From: Tannerella sp.
GTDB taxonomy: Bacteria; Bacteroidota; Bacteroidia; Bacteroidales; Tannerellaceae
Direction: 5' to 3'
Assembly (NCBI GenBank): GCA_031277235.1
Contig: JAITMT010000193.1
Span: 1-5,559 of the forward strand
DNA: 5,559 nt
A program made the position numbers and the translations under genes. The notes beneath the pieces were generated by a model. It ran no database searches. It was not told the DNA's origin and was given only the letters and a program-made list of their open reading frames with translations. Of the stretch, positions 1 to 5,558 are shown in pieces (positions within the stretch are counted from its first letter, which is position 1; every line of letters begins with the position of its first letter).

Positions 1-624
1 TTTCTCGGACAAATTACGAACCTGCAAATCAACAAATCCATGTTTCCGATAGGACATTTACTGAAAAGCGAAGTTCGTCAAATCGCTGATGAGCAGAATC
101 TTCCGAGCGCCAAACGCAAGGACAGCCAGGGCATTTGCTTTTTGGGTAAAATCAATTACAACGATTTCATCGAACGCTATTTGGGTCGCAAGGAGGGCGA
201 TATCGTCGAACTGGAAACGGGCAAAAAAATAGGCAGACACAACGGCTACTGGTTTCATACGATTGGTCAGCGTAAAGGGCTGGGAATGAGCGGTGGACCC
301 TGGTTTGTCGTACAAAAGGACGTCGAAAACAATATCATCTACGTTTCCAACGGATACGATCCCGAAACGCAATACGGAAAAACAGTTCATTTACAGGGAT
401 TTAACTTTATCACCGAAGATGTTTGGGGACATTTCGACGACGCCAAGGAAATCACCTTCAAAATCCGTCATACGCCTGAATTTACGCGAGGTTTACTCTA
501 TCGGAAAAACGACCTGTTTACCATCGAAAGCGAAGAAAAGATACAGGGAATCGCCGCAGGTCAGTTTGCCGTTATCTACGACAAAGACCGCCGCCTGTGT
601 TTTGGCAGCGGAACGATTGCTTGA
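1..624 (+). CDS. mnmA: tRNA-specific 2-thiouridylase MnmA, C-terminal part (5' end outside window)
   Basis: MnmA is the cytoplasmic enzyme that makes 2-thiouridine at wobble position 34 of the tRNAs for Lys, Glu and Gln, using ATP and a persulfide relayed from a cysteine desulfurase. The frame is open from base 1, so the ATG at 40 (residue 14 of the visible frame) is an internal Met within the conserved MFPIGHLLKSEVR segment, not the start. Next come KRKDSQGICFLG, whose Cys codon at 136-138 matches the second catalytic cysteine of the family, then HTIGQRKGLG (256-285) and PWFVVQKD. The rest is the C-terminal beta-barrel, ending normally at TGA 622-624. About 207 residues are present of a usual 350-380. 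The PP-loop ATP site and the first catalytic Cys must therefore lie to the left of the window. The gene converges on corA, with 57 bp between the two stops and no convincing terminator. The identification is firm; only the missing half is unseen. Confidence 0.96.
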   Translation, partial: FLGQITNLQINKSMFPIGHLLKSEVRQIADEQNLPSAKRKDSQGICFLGKINYNDFIERYLGRKEGDIVELETGKKIGRHNGYWFHTIGQRKGLGMSGGPWFVVQKDVENNIIYVSNGYDPETQYGKTVHLQGFNFITEDVWGHFDDAKEITFKIRHTPEFTRGLLYRKNDLFTIESEEKIQGIAAGQFAVIYDKDRRLCFGSGTIA

Positions 625-681
625 GACTTTTTGACAGTATAAAACCCTTGTTACAGAGCGCTTGGCAGCGAATATTTCCTG

Positions 682-1740
682 CTAAAACCATTTTTTATGC
701 CGCAAAAACAGCCACGAAAACAGCGCCATCACCACAATAATGCCCCACGAAAACAAATATCCGTGCTTCCAGGACAGTTCGGGCATAAACTTGAAATTCA
801 TCCCCCATACGCCTACCATAAATGTCAGGGGCATGAAAATGGTGGAAACGATCGTCAGTTTCTTGATTACCGTATTCATTTTCAAACTGTTGTGATTGAA
901 ATACAAATCGGCGAGCGAGTTGATGGACTGATAATACATTTCCAAATCGTCCAACGAAGTCCGCAGTTTGTCGTCAAAATCCTCAAAGTAGGTTTTGTTC
1001 TCATTTTCAATCAGTTGATTCGTATTATGCAGCAAATTGACGTATTCCTCGCGCAACGCCGTAACCGAACGTTTTATCTGAATGTAATCTTTCTTGTGTT
1101 GCTGTATGAAACGGATAATATTGGAAGTAATATCTTCATTATCAACCAATTTATCCTCCATTTCATTGATGCTGTCGGACAGTTTCATCAATGTCTCGTT
1201 ATAGGTCGAATGTATATCGTTCAGCAGGATATAAAGCAGATAATCAGCCTTTTTCTCCCGGATGTTAACGAGCGAATCCGCGATTGCCTGTTTGATGTCG
1301 TCAAAAACAGGTTCGCCGGTTTCCTGCAGGCTGATGACGAAATTCTTGCCTAAAATCAGTCCTACCTGACTGAAATTGTTGGAGTTGCAAATAGACGTCA
1401 GGAAAAAGGTAATATTCGCGTAGGAAATCACCTTGGTAATCCGATTGGCAGAAAGCATGTCTTTAATATCCGAATATTTAATATTCAGACTGTTACACAT
1501 ATTATGAATTACTTCCACATCCGAAAAGCCGGTAACTTTTATCCAGTTAACCTTTTCTCCGTCAATCAGTTTCTTGATATTTTCATTGTTTCCTATCGCC
1601 CGCGATGTGAATTTTTCAACATTATACTGAATCAGTTCTATGTTTGTTTTTACCTGATTATCACCGAGATAGGAAAGTTTCTCCAGCAGTTTCACGTTTT
1701 TGAGACGTCTGTGTTGTTTGGCATTCGTGTTTTTGCCCAT
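682..1740 (-). CDS. corA: CorA-family magnesium/cobalt transporter
   Basis: This is a 352-residue inner-membrane divalent cation channel, the usual CorA length (the Thermotoga protein is about 350). CorA proteins form homopentamers that admit Mg2+ (also Co2+ or Ni2+) when cytoplasmic Mg2+ is low. Residues 1 to about 290 form the cytoplasmic domain, ending in long acidic and charged helices (about 160-285). TM1 is about 295-312, followed by the signature GMN at 313-315, here preceded by VW rather than the common VY or IY. The periplasmic loop holds the conserved MPEL (319-322). TM2 is about 328-347, and the protein ends in a basic RHKKWF tail, as is usual. The start at 1740 lies 7 bp after the stop of the aldo/keto reductase gene with no promoter between them, so the two are probably co-transcribed from the promoter near 2668. 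No Shine-Dalgarno sequence is seen at a useful distance. All key residues are present and the gene looks intact. Ion preference (Mg2+ versus Co2+ or Zn2+) cannot be read from the sequence. Confidence 0.95.
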   Translation of the reverse strand: MGKNTNAKQHRRLKNVKLLEKLSYLGDNQVKTNIELIQYNVEKFTSRAIGNNENIKKLIDGEKVNWIKVTGFSDVEVIHNMCNSLNIKYSDIKDMLSANRITKVISYANITFFLTSICNSNNFSQVGLILGKNFVISLQETGEPVFDDIKQAIADSLVNIREKKADYLLYILLNDIHSTYNETLMKLSDSINEMEDKLVDNEDITSNIIRFIQQHKKDYIQIKRSVTALREEYVNLLHNTNQLIENENKTYFEDFDDKLRTSLDDLEMYYQSINSLADLYFNHNSLKMNTVIKKLTIVSTIFMPLTFMVGVWGMNFKFMPELSWKHGYLFSWGIIVVMALFSWLFLRHKKWF

Positions 1741-1747
1741 CGCCGTT

Positions 1748-2641
1748 TTAACTTACATCCTTCATTACGCGCTTGATGGCGTCGTCAATCTGCTCAACCG
1801 ATTCCATTCCAAGCGTTAAGCAACTCACTTTCACCGTATTGATGGCATAGCGGATAGACTGTTCGCGCTCGTCGTCCCTGACATTTCTGCCCTCGCCGAA
1901 GATTTTCATGCCGATAACGCCTTTTCCGTTTTTCATCGCCGTCGTGAGGATTTCCCTGATTTCATCGGGCGTACCGTCCATCAGCGTGCCAAACGGATTG
2001 ATGCGCGCCATGATCACGTCAACCCACGGACTGACAGCCGCTTCGCGCAATGCGTCAATGTTATGGCACGACACGCCGACCGCCTTCAAAATTCCGTCCT
2101 GTTTCGCTTTCGAGAATGCGTCCATGTAATGCGTGCGCGTTTCGCTCCAGCCGCCTTTCGTCAGGCAGTGCATGAGCAGAATATCAATATAATCCGTGCC
2201 GAGTATTTTGCGGTATTCATCAATTTTTTGAGCCACATTGGCAAGATTTTCCGCGTCGTTCGGCTGCGTTCCCATTTTGGTCAGCAACGTCAGTTTTTCA
2301 CGCGGCAAGGTTTTAATCGCTTCGCCCACGTAAGGCATTGATCCATAGCCTTCTGCCATGTCATAAAAGTAGATTCCTCGCTCGTAGGCGTGATGCGTCA
2401 ATTGCTTGAATTTGTCCATTCCAAGCCGCGTTTGATTGGAGGCGGCGCCTCCTCCGACTGTTCCCGTGCCCATGGCGATGCGCGAAACCGTGAGACCGCT
2501 CCCGCCCAATTTCACTTTGTCCACAAGCGCATTTGGTGAAACGGCATTGTTAGCCACTGATTTATAGGATTGTAAGAGGCTGATTCCGGTTAATCCGAGG
2601 GCGCCTGTCTTGATAAATTCCCGTCTGTTATATGATTTCAT
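1748..2641 (-). CDS. Tat-exported aldo/keto reductase
   Basis: This is a 297-residue NAD(P)H-dependent aldo/keto reductase with a TIM-barrel fold. It starts with a twin-arginine signal: NRREFIKTGA (5-14, RR at 6-7), then a hydrophobic stretch GLTGISLL and a possible cleavage after SVA (28-30). No lipobox Cys is present, so export by Tat to the periplasm, already folded and probably with cofactor bound, is inferred. The catalytic tetrad of the family is visible: Asp94 and Tyr99 in YDMAEGYGS, Lys122 in LLTKMG and His158 in LLMHC. NPFGTLMDGTP and GMKIFGEG fit the later barrel strands. The substrate is unknown; members of this broad family reduce sugar or other aldehydes and ketones, and a symbol would be a guess. 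The gene is the first of a probable unit with corA (7 bp gap) and is transcribed from a good promoter just upstream. The ATG at 2639-2641 is chosen because it places the RR motif at the normal distance from the N terminus. Confidence 0.9.
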   Translation of the reverse strand: MKSYNRREFIKTGALGLTGISLLQSYKSVANNAVSPNALVDKVKLGGSGLTVSRIAMGTGTVGGGAASNQTRLGMDKFKQLTHHAYERGIYFYDMAEGYGSMPYVGEAIKTLPREKLTLLTKMGTQPNDAENLANVAQKIDEYRKILGTDYIDILLMHCLTKGGWSETRTHYMDAFSKAKQDGILKAVGVSCHNIDALREAAVSPWVDVIMARINPFGTLMDGTPDEIREILTTAMKNGKGVIGMKIFGEGRNVRDDEREQSIRYAINTVKVSCLTLGMESVEQIDDAIKRVMKDVS

Positions 2642-2667
2642 AAAGTTTTTATATTTAAAATTTTGTG

Positions 2668-2699
2668 CAAAAATAATGTTTTTTTCTTTGGATATGCAA
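2668..2699 (-). promoter_or_regulatory. Bacteroidota-type promoter for the AKR-corA unit
   Basis: On the minus strand TATTTTTG (2675 down to 2668) is a full match to the TAnnTTTG -7 box. TTG (2699 down to 2697) sits 21 bp upstream as the -33 element. The predicted start is near 2661, giving a leader of roughly 20 nt before the ATG at 2641. The match is seen directly; that it is used is inferred from position and phylum consensus. The box lies in AT-rich DNA, which lowers its specificity. Confidence 0.6.
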
Positions 2700-2726
2700 T
2701 TATTTCGGGAAATTATTTTACATTTG
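2693..2726 (+). promoter_or_regulatory. Bacteroidota-type promoter for the thioredoxin-like gene
   Basis: TACATTTG at 2719-2726 is a full match to the TAnnTTTG -7 box, 38 bp before the ATG at 2765. The only candidate -33 element is a partial TATG at 2693-2696, 22 bp upstream. The predicted start is near 2733, giving a leader of about 30 nt with no Shine-Dalgarno. The -33 elements of this promoter and the opposing AKR promoter abut at 2693-2699. Confidence 0.55.
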
Positions 2727-2764
2727 CGGATGAAAACATTTATTGACCCATAAAACTTACAACG

Positions 2765-3913
2765 ATGAAACGTATATTTTCAATAAAAACAGTTATTCTT
2801 GCAGGGATATTGCTGATGAATTGGCAAGTTTTGTTCCCGCAGGACAGGAAATTTTCCATTCAACTGGATGGTATCCGCTTGGATTCTTTATATCTGATCG
2901 CATGGGATCATGATTTTCAAAAAACAATCATAAAGGGAAATTTTTCCGATGATAGATATAATTTTCGAATACCGGATTCGACTTATTTTCCTGCGAGGTT
3001 TTACACCTTACAACCAAAGTTATTAGACTTCAAAAATAAAATCGCTTATGCTCTGGATCTATATTCCGTCCAAAACAATGACACGTTATATTTATCGCAA
3101 TTTTTAATCGAGGATAATCAATTTTTCAATGCAAAATACCGGGGAGAAACAGTTGAGGACAGTGTGCGTGTTCGTTATACGATGAATAATGGAAGGGATA
3201 CGTCTTTTTTTGCAACAACAATTGATTATCAATTTACGGTCTATAATGAAATTGACAGGGAGAATTATTTGAGAAGTAAACTACTGAGTTACAGTTGGTT
3301 TTACGATGAATCAAAATCTTATGAAGAACAGTTGCAGGAACACCGGCAACTGGCTTCGGAAAATCCGGATTCAAGATTTTTAATTTCAACTATTGCCGGA
3401 AATGTTATTAGATACAAGACTAAAGAAGATTTACAGTCTGTGTATGAACTTTTTACGGACAGTATTAAAAATTCGTTTTTCGGTCTGAGTATCAGGAAAT
3501 ATTTGGAAAGTCCGTTTGAAAACCTGTATTTGATTGACGGTAAAAACGAGTCTGAAGCGCCTGTGATTGTAAACCGTAGCAAACCCAATCTGGTTATTTT
3601 TTCTGCTTCCTGGTGCAAACCCTGCATGGAAGAAGTGCCCGTTTTGAAAAAAATTCATGCGGATTTGCAGGATAAGTTGGAGATGGTTTATGTTTCGATG
3701 GACGACGAGCGCACGGTTGCTAACTGGAAAGTGTTTATGGAGAAGGAAAATATTGAATGGAGAAGCGTGTTGGGCTATAAAGATGTAAAAAAAGTGGAGA
3801 AAACCTATCATCTAAACGGTATTCCCCAATGTGTTTTGGTTTATCCCGACGGAAAATTTGAAAATATGGACGTCCGTAAAAAAGAGGATTTGGAAAAATT
3901 GTATCTCCTTTAG
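2765..3913 (+). CDS. Secreted TlpA/ResA-like thioredoxin-family protein
   Basis: This is a 382-residue protein that starts with a basic-hydrophobic signal sequence (KRIFSIK, then VILAGILLMNW; export likely within the first ~26 residues, no lipobox). Residues about 28-180 are rich in alternating hydrophobic residues and look like a beta-sandwich of the kind that precedes many Bacteroidota TlpA-like domains (DUF4369-like, not certain). A charged helical stretch follows (about 185-265). The C-terminal thioredoxin domain (about 268-382) has the redox motif WCKPC with Cys284 and Cys287. It also has the cis-proline in GIPQC (Pro354), directly followed within two residues by an unusual third Cys356. 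The role is probably thiol-disulfide exchange in the periplasm, possibly reductive as in ResA/TlpA; partners are unknown. The gene stands alone on its strand, with a promoter at 2693-2726. It is convergent with the ric unit, with 102 bp between the stops. The family call is firm, the function within the family is not. Confidence 0.9.
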   Translation: MKRIFSIKTVILAGILLMNWQVLFPQDRKFSIQLDGIRLDSLYLIAWDHDFQKTIIKGNFSDDRYNFRIPDSTYFPARFYTLQPKLLDFKNKIAYALDLYSVQNNDTLYLSQFLIEDNQFFNAKYRGETVEDSVRVRYTMNNGRDTSFFATTIDYQFTVYNEIDRENYLRSKLLSYSWFYDESKSYEEQLQEHRQLASENPDSRFLISTIAGNVIRYKTKEDLQSVYELFTDSIKNSFFGLSIRKYLESPFENLYLIDGKNESEAPVIVNRSKPNLVIFSASWCKPCMEEVPVLKKIHADLQDKLEMVYVSMDDERTVANWKVFMEKENIEWRSVLGYKDVKKVEKTYHLNGIPQCVLVYPDGKFENMDVRKKEDLEKLYLL

Positions 3914-3979
3914 TATCTGTTAAAAAGAGCCGCCCGGAAGCAGCCCTTCACCAAAAATACTTATGTTGATTGAAAATTA

Positions 3980-4005
3980 ATATTCCTCTATAAATAAAGG
4001 GATAT
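3980..4005. terminator. Weak stem-loop between convergent genes, possible bidirectional terminator
   Basis: ATATTCCT (3980-3987) pairs with AGGGATAT (3998-4005) over 8 bp with one G-T wobble and a 10-nt loop, in the 102-bp gap between the ends of the thioredoxin-like gene and the ric gene. The stem is AT-rich and has no clean T-run on either side, so a terminator role is only suggested by position. Confidence 0.2.
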
Positions 4006-4015
4006 ATTCGATATT

Positions 4016-4741
4016 TTACGTCGCTCTCAAGGATTTTTCCAATTCTATAGCCTTGGGAAACAGGATATTATTCTCCAAATGAATATGCTTGTGCAAATCC
4101 TGTTCAAAATCGCCGAGCATCGCATAGGCTGCGCGATACGTGTTGCATCCGTCTTCGGGAGCCTGATAGCCGCCGGAAAGCCGTGAAATCGTCTCGAACC
4201 GTTCGCCTTCTACCGTATGCTCGTGTTTCATCATCGCAATCGGATTTTGAACGGTTCCAAAATGTCCGGGCTCCATCCGCTGACCGGACTTCTGATACTC
4301 AACCAATTGGCGGATAAATGGAAACAGTATCCGTTCTTCTTTCAGCAGATGCGCCGACAGGGCTTCGGCTGCCTGGAAAAAATGTCCGTAAATTTCCACC
4401 AGTTCGGGATGCCTGTCGCCATGAACGTCCCTGATTTTCTCCAGATATTGCAGCACGAAAGGCGTTTTTTCCCTTATATAGGTGTGATGCATTTTTTCAA
4501 TATAATCAATCAGCAAGTCCAAAGACCACGAATTGAAATCTACGCCTTCCGCTTTGACTTGCATAATTTTATCCAGTTTTTCCTGCAATTCCTCCCTGTT
4601 TACCGATTTCTCTGCACAGGCTTGTTCCAGGGTTTTATCGCCTCCACAGCAAAAATCAATGCCGTATTCCGAAAAAACGGAAGCCATCCTGAAATCTTTT
4701 GTAACTATTTCTCCTACAGTGAGATTCAAATTATTTTCCAT
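4016..4741 (-). CDS. ric: Iron-sulfur cluster repair di-iron protein (Ric/ScdA/YtfE family)
   Basis: This 241-residue cytoplasmic protein belongs to the family that restores Fe-S clusters damaged by nitric oxide or oxidants, using a non-haem di-iron centre. The N-terminal ScdA_N (DUF542) domain (about 6-62) carries the signature YGIDFCCGG (Cys31, Cys32). The hemerythrin-like four-helix domain (about 75-235) shows the expected iron ligands: a His at 85 or 86 (MHHTY), His131 and Glu135 in HLLKEE, His175 in MMKHEH, and His219 and Glu223 in HIHLE. These correspond to the six ligands known in Escherichia coli YtfE (His84, His129, Glu133, His160, His204, Glu208). Length matches the family (about 220-245). 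The start at 4741 is 2 bp past the cupin stop, so translation is probably coupled and the two share the promoter at 5100-5107. The gene is named scdA in staphylococci and ytfE in enterobacteria. Identification is firm; the damage signal it answers to in this host is inferred. Confidence 0.95.
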   Translation of the reverse strand: MENNLNLTVGEIVTKDFRMASVFSEYGIDFCCGGDKTLEQACAEKSVNREELQEKLDKIMQVKAEGVDFNSWSLDLLIDYIEKMHHTYIREKTPFVLQYLEKIRDVHGDRHPELVEIYGHFFQAAEALSAHLLKEERILFPFIRQLVEYQKSGQRMEPGHFGTVQNPIAMMKHEHTVEGERFETISRLSGGYQAPEDGCNTYRAAYAMLGDFEQDLHKHIHLENNILFPKAIELEKSLRAT

Positions 4742-4743
4742 AC

Positions 4744-5076
4744 TTATTTTTTTATCATCGTTAATACCATTTTGAATTGTTCCGCGGCATATACCGCATG
4801 AGAGATATTGGCAGGCATGATGATGATCTGACCTGCCTCCAGCAAGTGGGGCGTTCCGCCTACGGTGATTTCGGCTTGTCCCTCAATGACTTGCACCAGC
4901 GCGTCAAACGGCGCCGTATGTTCGCTCAAACCCTGCCCCTTGTCAAATGAAAACAAGGTTACGTTTCCTGCCGGGTTCTTCACGATCTGTTTGCTGATAA
5001 TTCCATCTTTCGAGTATTCAATCTGTTGCGTCAAATCGAACACAGTTCCTGTTGCAAATGTTGTAGTTGATGTCAT
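4744..5076 (-). CDS. Small single-domain cupin, cotranscribed with ric
   Basis: This 110-residue protein is made almost wholly of one cupin beta-barrel. The first cupin motif is GQGLSEHTAPFDALVQVIEG (47-66), which keeps His53 but has Thr-Ala where the classical HxH second His would be. The second motif is GQIIIMPANISHAV (82-95), with Pro88, Asn90 and His93. The reduced ligand set (His53, perhaps His77, His93) suggests an altered metal site or a binding rather than a catalytic role. I recognise the pattern SEHTAPFDALVQV...PANISHA as that of small stand-alone cupins common in anaerobes; their biochemical role is not known to me. No signal peptide is seen, so it is cytoplasmic. It is the first gene of the unit, with its stop 2 bp before ric and a promoter and palindromic operator just upstream. 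A role alongside Ric in nitrosative or redox stress follows from that arrangement only. Confidence 0.88.
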   Translation of the reverse strand: MTSTTTFATGTVFDLTQQIEYSKDGIISKQIVKNPAGNVTLFSFDKGQGLSEHTAPFDALVQVIEGQAEITVGGTPHLLEAGQIIIMPANISHAVYAAEQFKMVLTMIKK

Positions 5077-5099
5077 AGTTCTTCTTATTAAAATTTTTA

Positions 5100-5107
5100 C
5101 AAAGATA
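5100..5107 (-). promoter_or_regulatory. -7 box of the cupin-ric promoter
   Basis: On the minus strand TATCTTTG (5107 down to 5100) matches TAnnTTTG exactly. The predicted start is near 5096, giving a leader of about 20 nt to the ATG at 5076. At the position expected for the -33 element (about 19-21 bp upstream) there is no TTG or TTTG; the only TTTG nearby is 12 bp upstream, which is too close. The promoter therefore looks activator-dependent. A 7-bp inverted repeat, TTCTTAT at 5082-5088 and ATAAGAA at 5105-5111, brackets the start region. Confidence 0.6.
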
Positions 5108-5129
5108 AGAACAAGTGCGCAAACGGGCG

Positions 5130-5145
5130 TGTAACATCCGTTACA
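5130..5145. promoter_or_regulatory. Palindromic operator, probable Crp/Fnr-family (HcpR-like) activator site
   Basis: TGTAAC-ATCC-GTTACA has two perfectly complementary 6-bp arms around a 4-bp centre, the size and symmetry of a Crp/Fnr-family dimer site. Its centre (5137.5) is about 41 bp upstream of the start predicted from the -7 box at 5100-5107, the classical class II activator position, and it stands in for the missing -33 element. The palindrome and spacing are seen directly. Binding by an NO- or redox-sensing regulator is inferred from the ric gene it precedes; the regulator itself is not in the window. Confidence 0.55.
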
Positions 5146-5157
5146 TTATAAGGAAAA

Positions 5158-5319
5158 TTAACATTTTACATCTGCCGACGACGATGCCTGTTCCAAAGTT
5201 TTCTCTTAATTGTCCCTGATTTTCAAGTTATCCCGGTATTCTTTGCTATAAGCCTCACCTCTGCTGACCAGGTATTTTAGAAAAACGGTTTGTTCTATAA
5301 TTATATCGCGAACCCATTC
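5158..5319 (-). pseudogene. Out-of-frame continuation of the small gene at 5301-5558
   Basis: Just before the TAA that ends the upstream reading frame, the -1 frame opens (codon 5319-5317) and reads EWVRDIIIEQTVFLK, then YLVSRGEAYSKEYRDNLK, to a TAA at 5208-5206. That is 37 codons with a normal, charged protein-like composition. After this stop the same frame goes on with EKTLEQASSSADVKC to a TAA at 5160-5158. Restoring one G, so that GAGAATGGG becomes GAGGAATGGG at about 5319-5321, joins REFE to EWVRD smoothly. I read this as the true C-terminal half of the upstream gene, lost by a one-base deletion (or a sequencing error). The second segment would also need loss of a nonsense codon and is less certain. 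No product is recognised. It ends 12 bp before the cupin-ric operator. Confidence 0.4.
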
Positions 5320-5558
5320 TCAAATTCGCGTTGTTCCGTGTCGTTCAAATACACATCGCCTTGCGGCTTGTTTTTGACAAGCAGATGATATAATTCCTCA
5401 TCACTCATGGCGTTAGCTTCCATTACAAGTAAGTTTTCAATAAAGGATTTTAGACTTTTTCCTTCGGAAGCCGCCCGGATAATCTTTGCAATCCTGTTAG
5501 AGTTCCACGTTCCCATGTTAACATCCGAATCCTGCAATCCGTCAGGATTGCATCGCTC
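5301..5558 (-). CDS. Hypothetical protein, partial or disrupted; frame open to the window edge
   Basis: The minus-strand frame is open from the right edge to a TAA at 5303-5301. The most likely start in view is the ATG at 5516-5514 (71 codons, beginning MGTWNSNRIAKII). A TTG at 5537 is possible, but it lies inside a palindromic repeat, and the frame may simply come from outside the window. The protein is mostly helical and charged: a basic segment RIAKIIRAASEGKSLKSFIE, then an acidic one around ANAMSDEELYHLL, and DVYLNDTEQREFE near the end. GKSLKSFIENLL is loosely like the second helix of ribbon-helix-helix antitoxins, which is a weak resemblance only. I do not recognise a family. The frame probably stops early because of a frameshift, since the next frame continues in a protein-like way. 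It lies on the same strand as, and upstream of, the cupin-ric unit, which has its own promoter. Confidence 0.45.
   Translation of the reverse strand, partial: ERCNPDGLQDSDVNMGTWNSNRIAKIIRAASEGKSLKSFIENLLVMEANAMSDEELYHLLVKNKPQGDVYLNDTEQREFENGFAI
5533..5552. repeat. Perfect palindromic hairpin at the window edge, REP-like
   Basis: TGCAATCC (5533-5540) and GGATTGCA (5545-5552) are perfectly complementary around the 4-nt loop GTCA. Part of the unit recurs nearby: CAGGATTGCA is on the plus strand at 5543-5552 and on the minus strand at 5496-5487. A compact 8-bp stem with a tetraloop resembles the core of a repetitive extragenic palindrome, but only one full copy is visible here, so its repeated nature is not shown. 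Confidence 0.35.

Noticed and set aside
602..670. 9-bp direct repeat TTGGCAGCG at 602-610 and 662-670 flanking the end of mnmA.
   Set aside because: It is short, with one copy inside the mnmA coding sequence, no inverted ends and no element between the copies; likely chance.
697..1353. Long plus-strand open frame of 218 codons opposite corA.
   Set aside because: It is antisense to a fully conserved CorA; its translation is rich in His, Gln and Phe with no recognisable motif, as expected for a shadow frame.
2765..3913. Lower GC of the thioredoxin-like gene as a sign of recent transfer (21 of 60 bases at 2941-3000 against 36 of 60 at 1981-2040 in the AKR gene).
   Set aside because: The neighbouring corA is just as AT-rich in places (17 of 60 at 1081-1140), so composition varies from gene to gene without marking a boundary.
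3928..3954. GC-rich stretch after the thioredoxin-like gene (GCCGCCCGGAAGCAGCCC) as a terminator stem.
   Set aside because: The arms are not complementary beyond a 4-bp GAAG/CTTC pairing, and no T-run follows.
4217..4801. Plus-strand open frame of 194 codons opposite ric.
   Set aside because: It overlaps the conserved Ric coding sequence in antisense and has no promoter or family features; a shadow frame.
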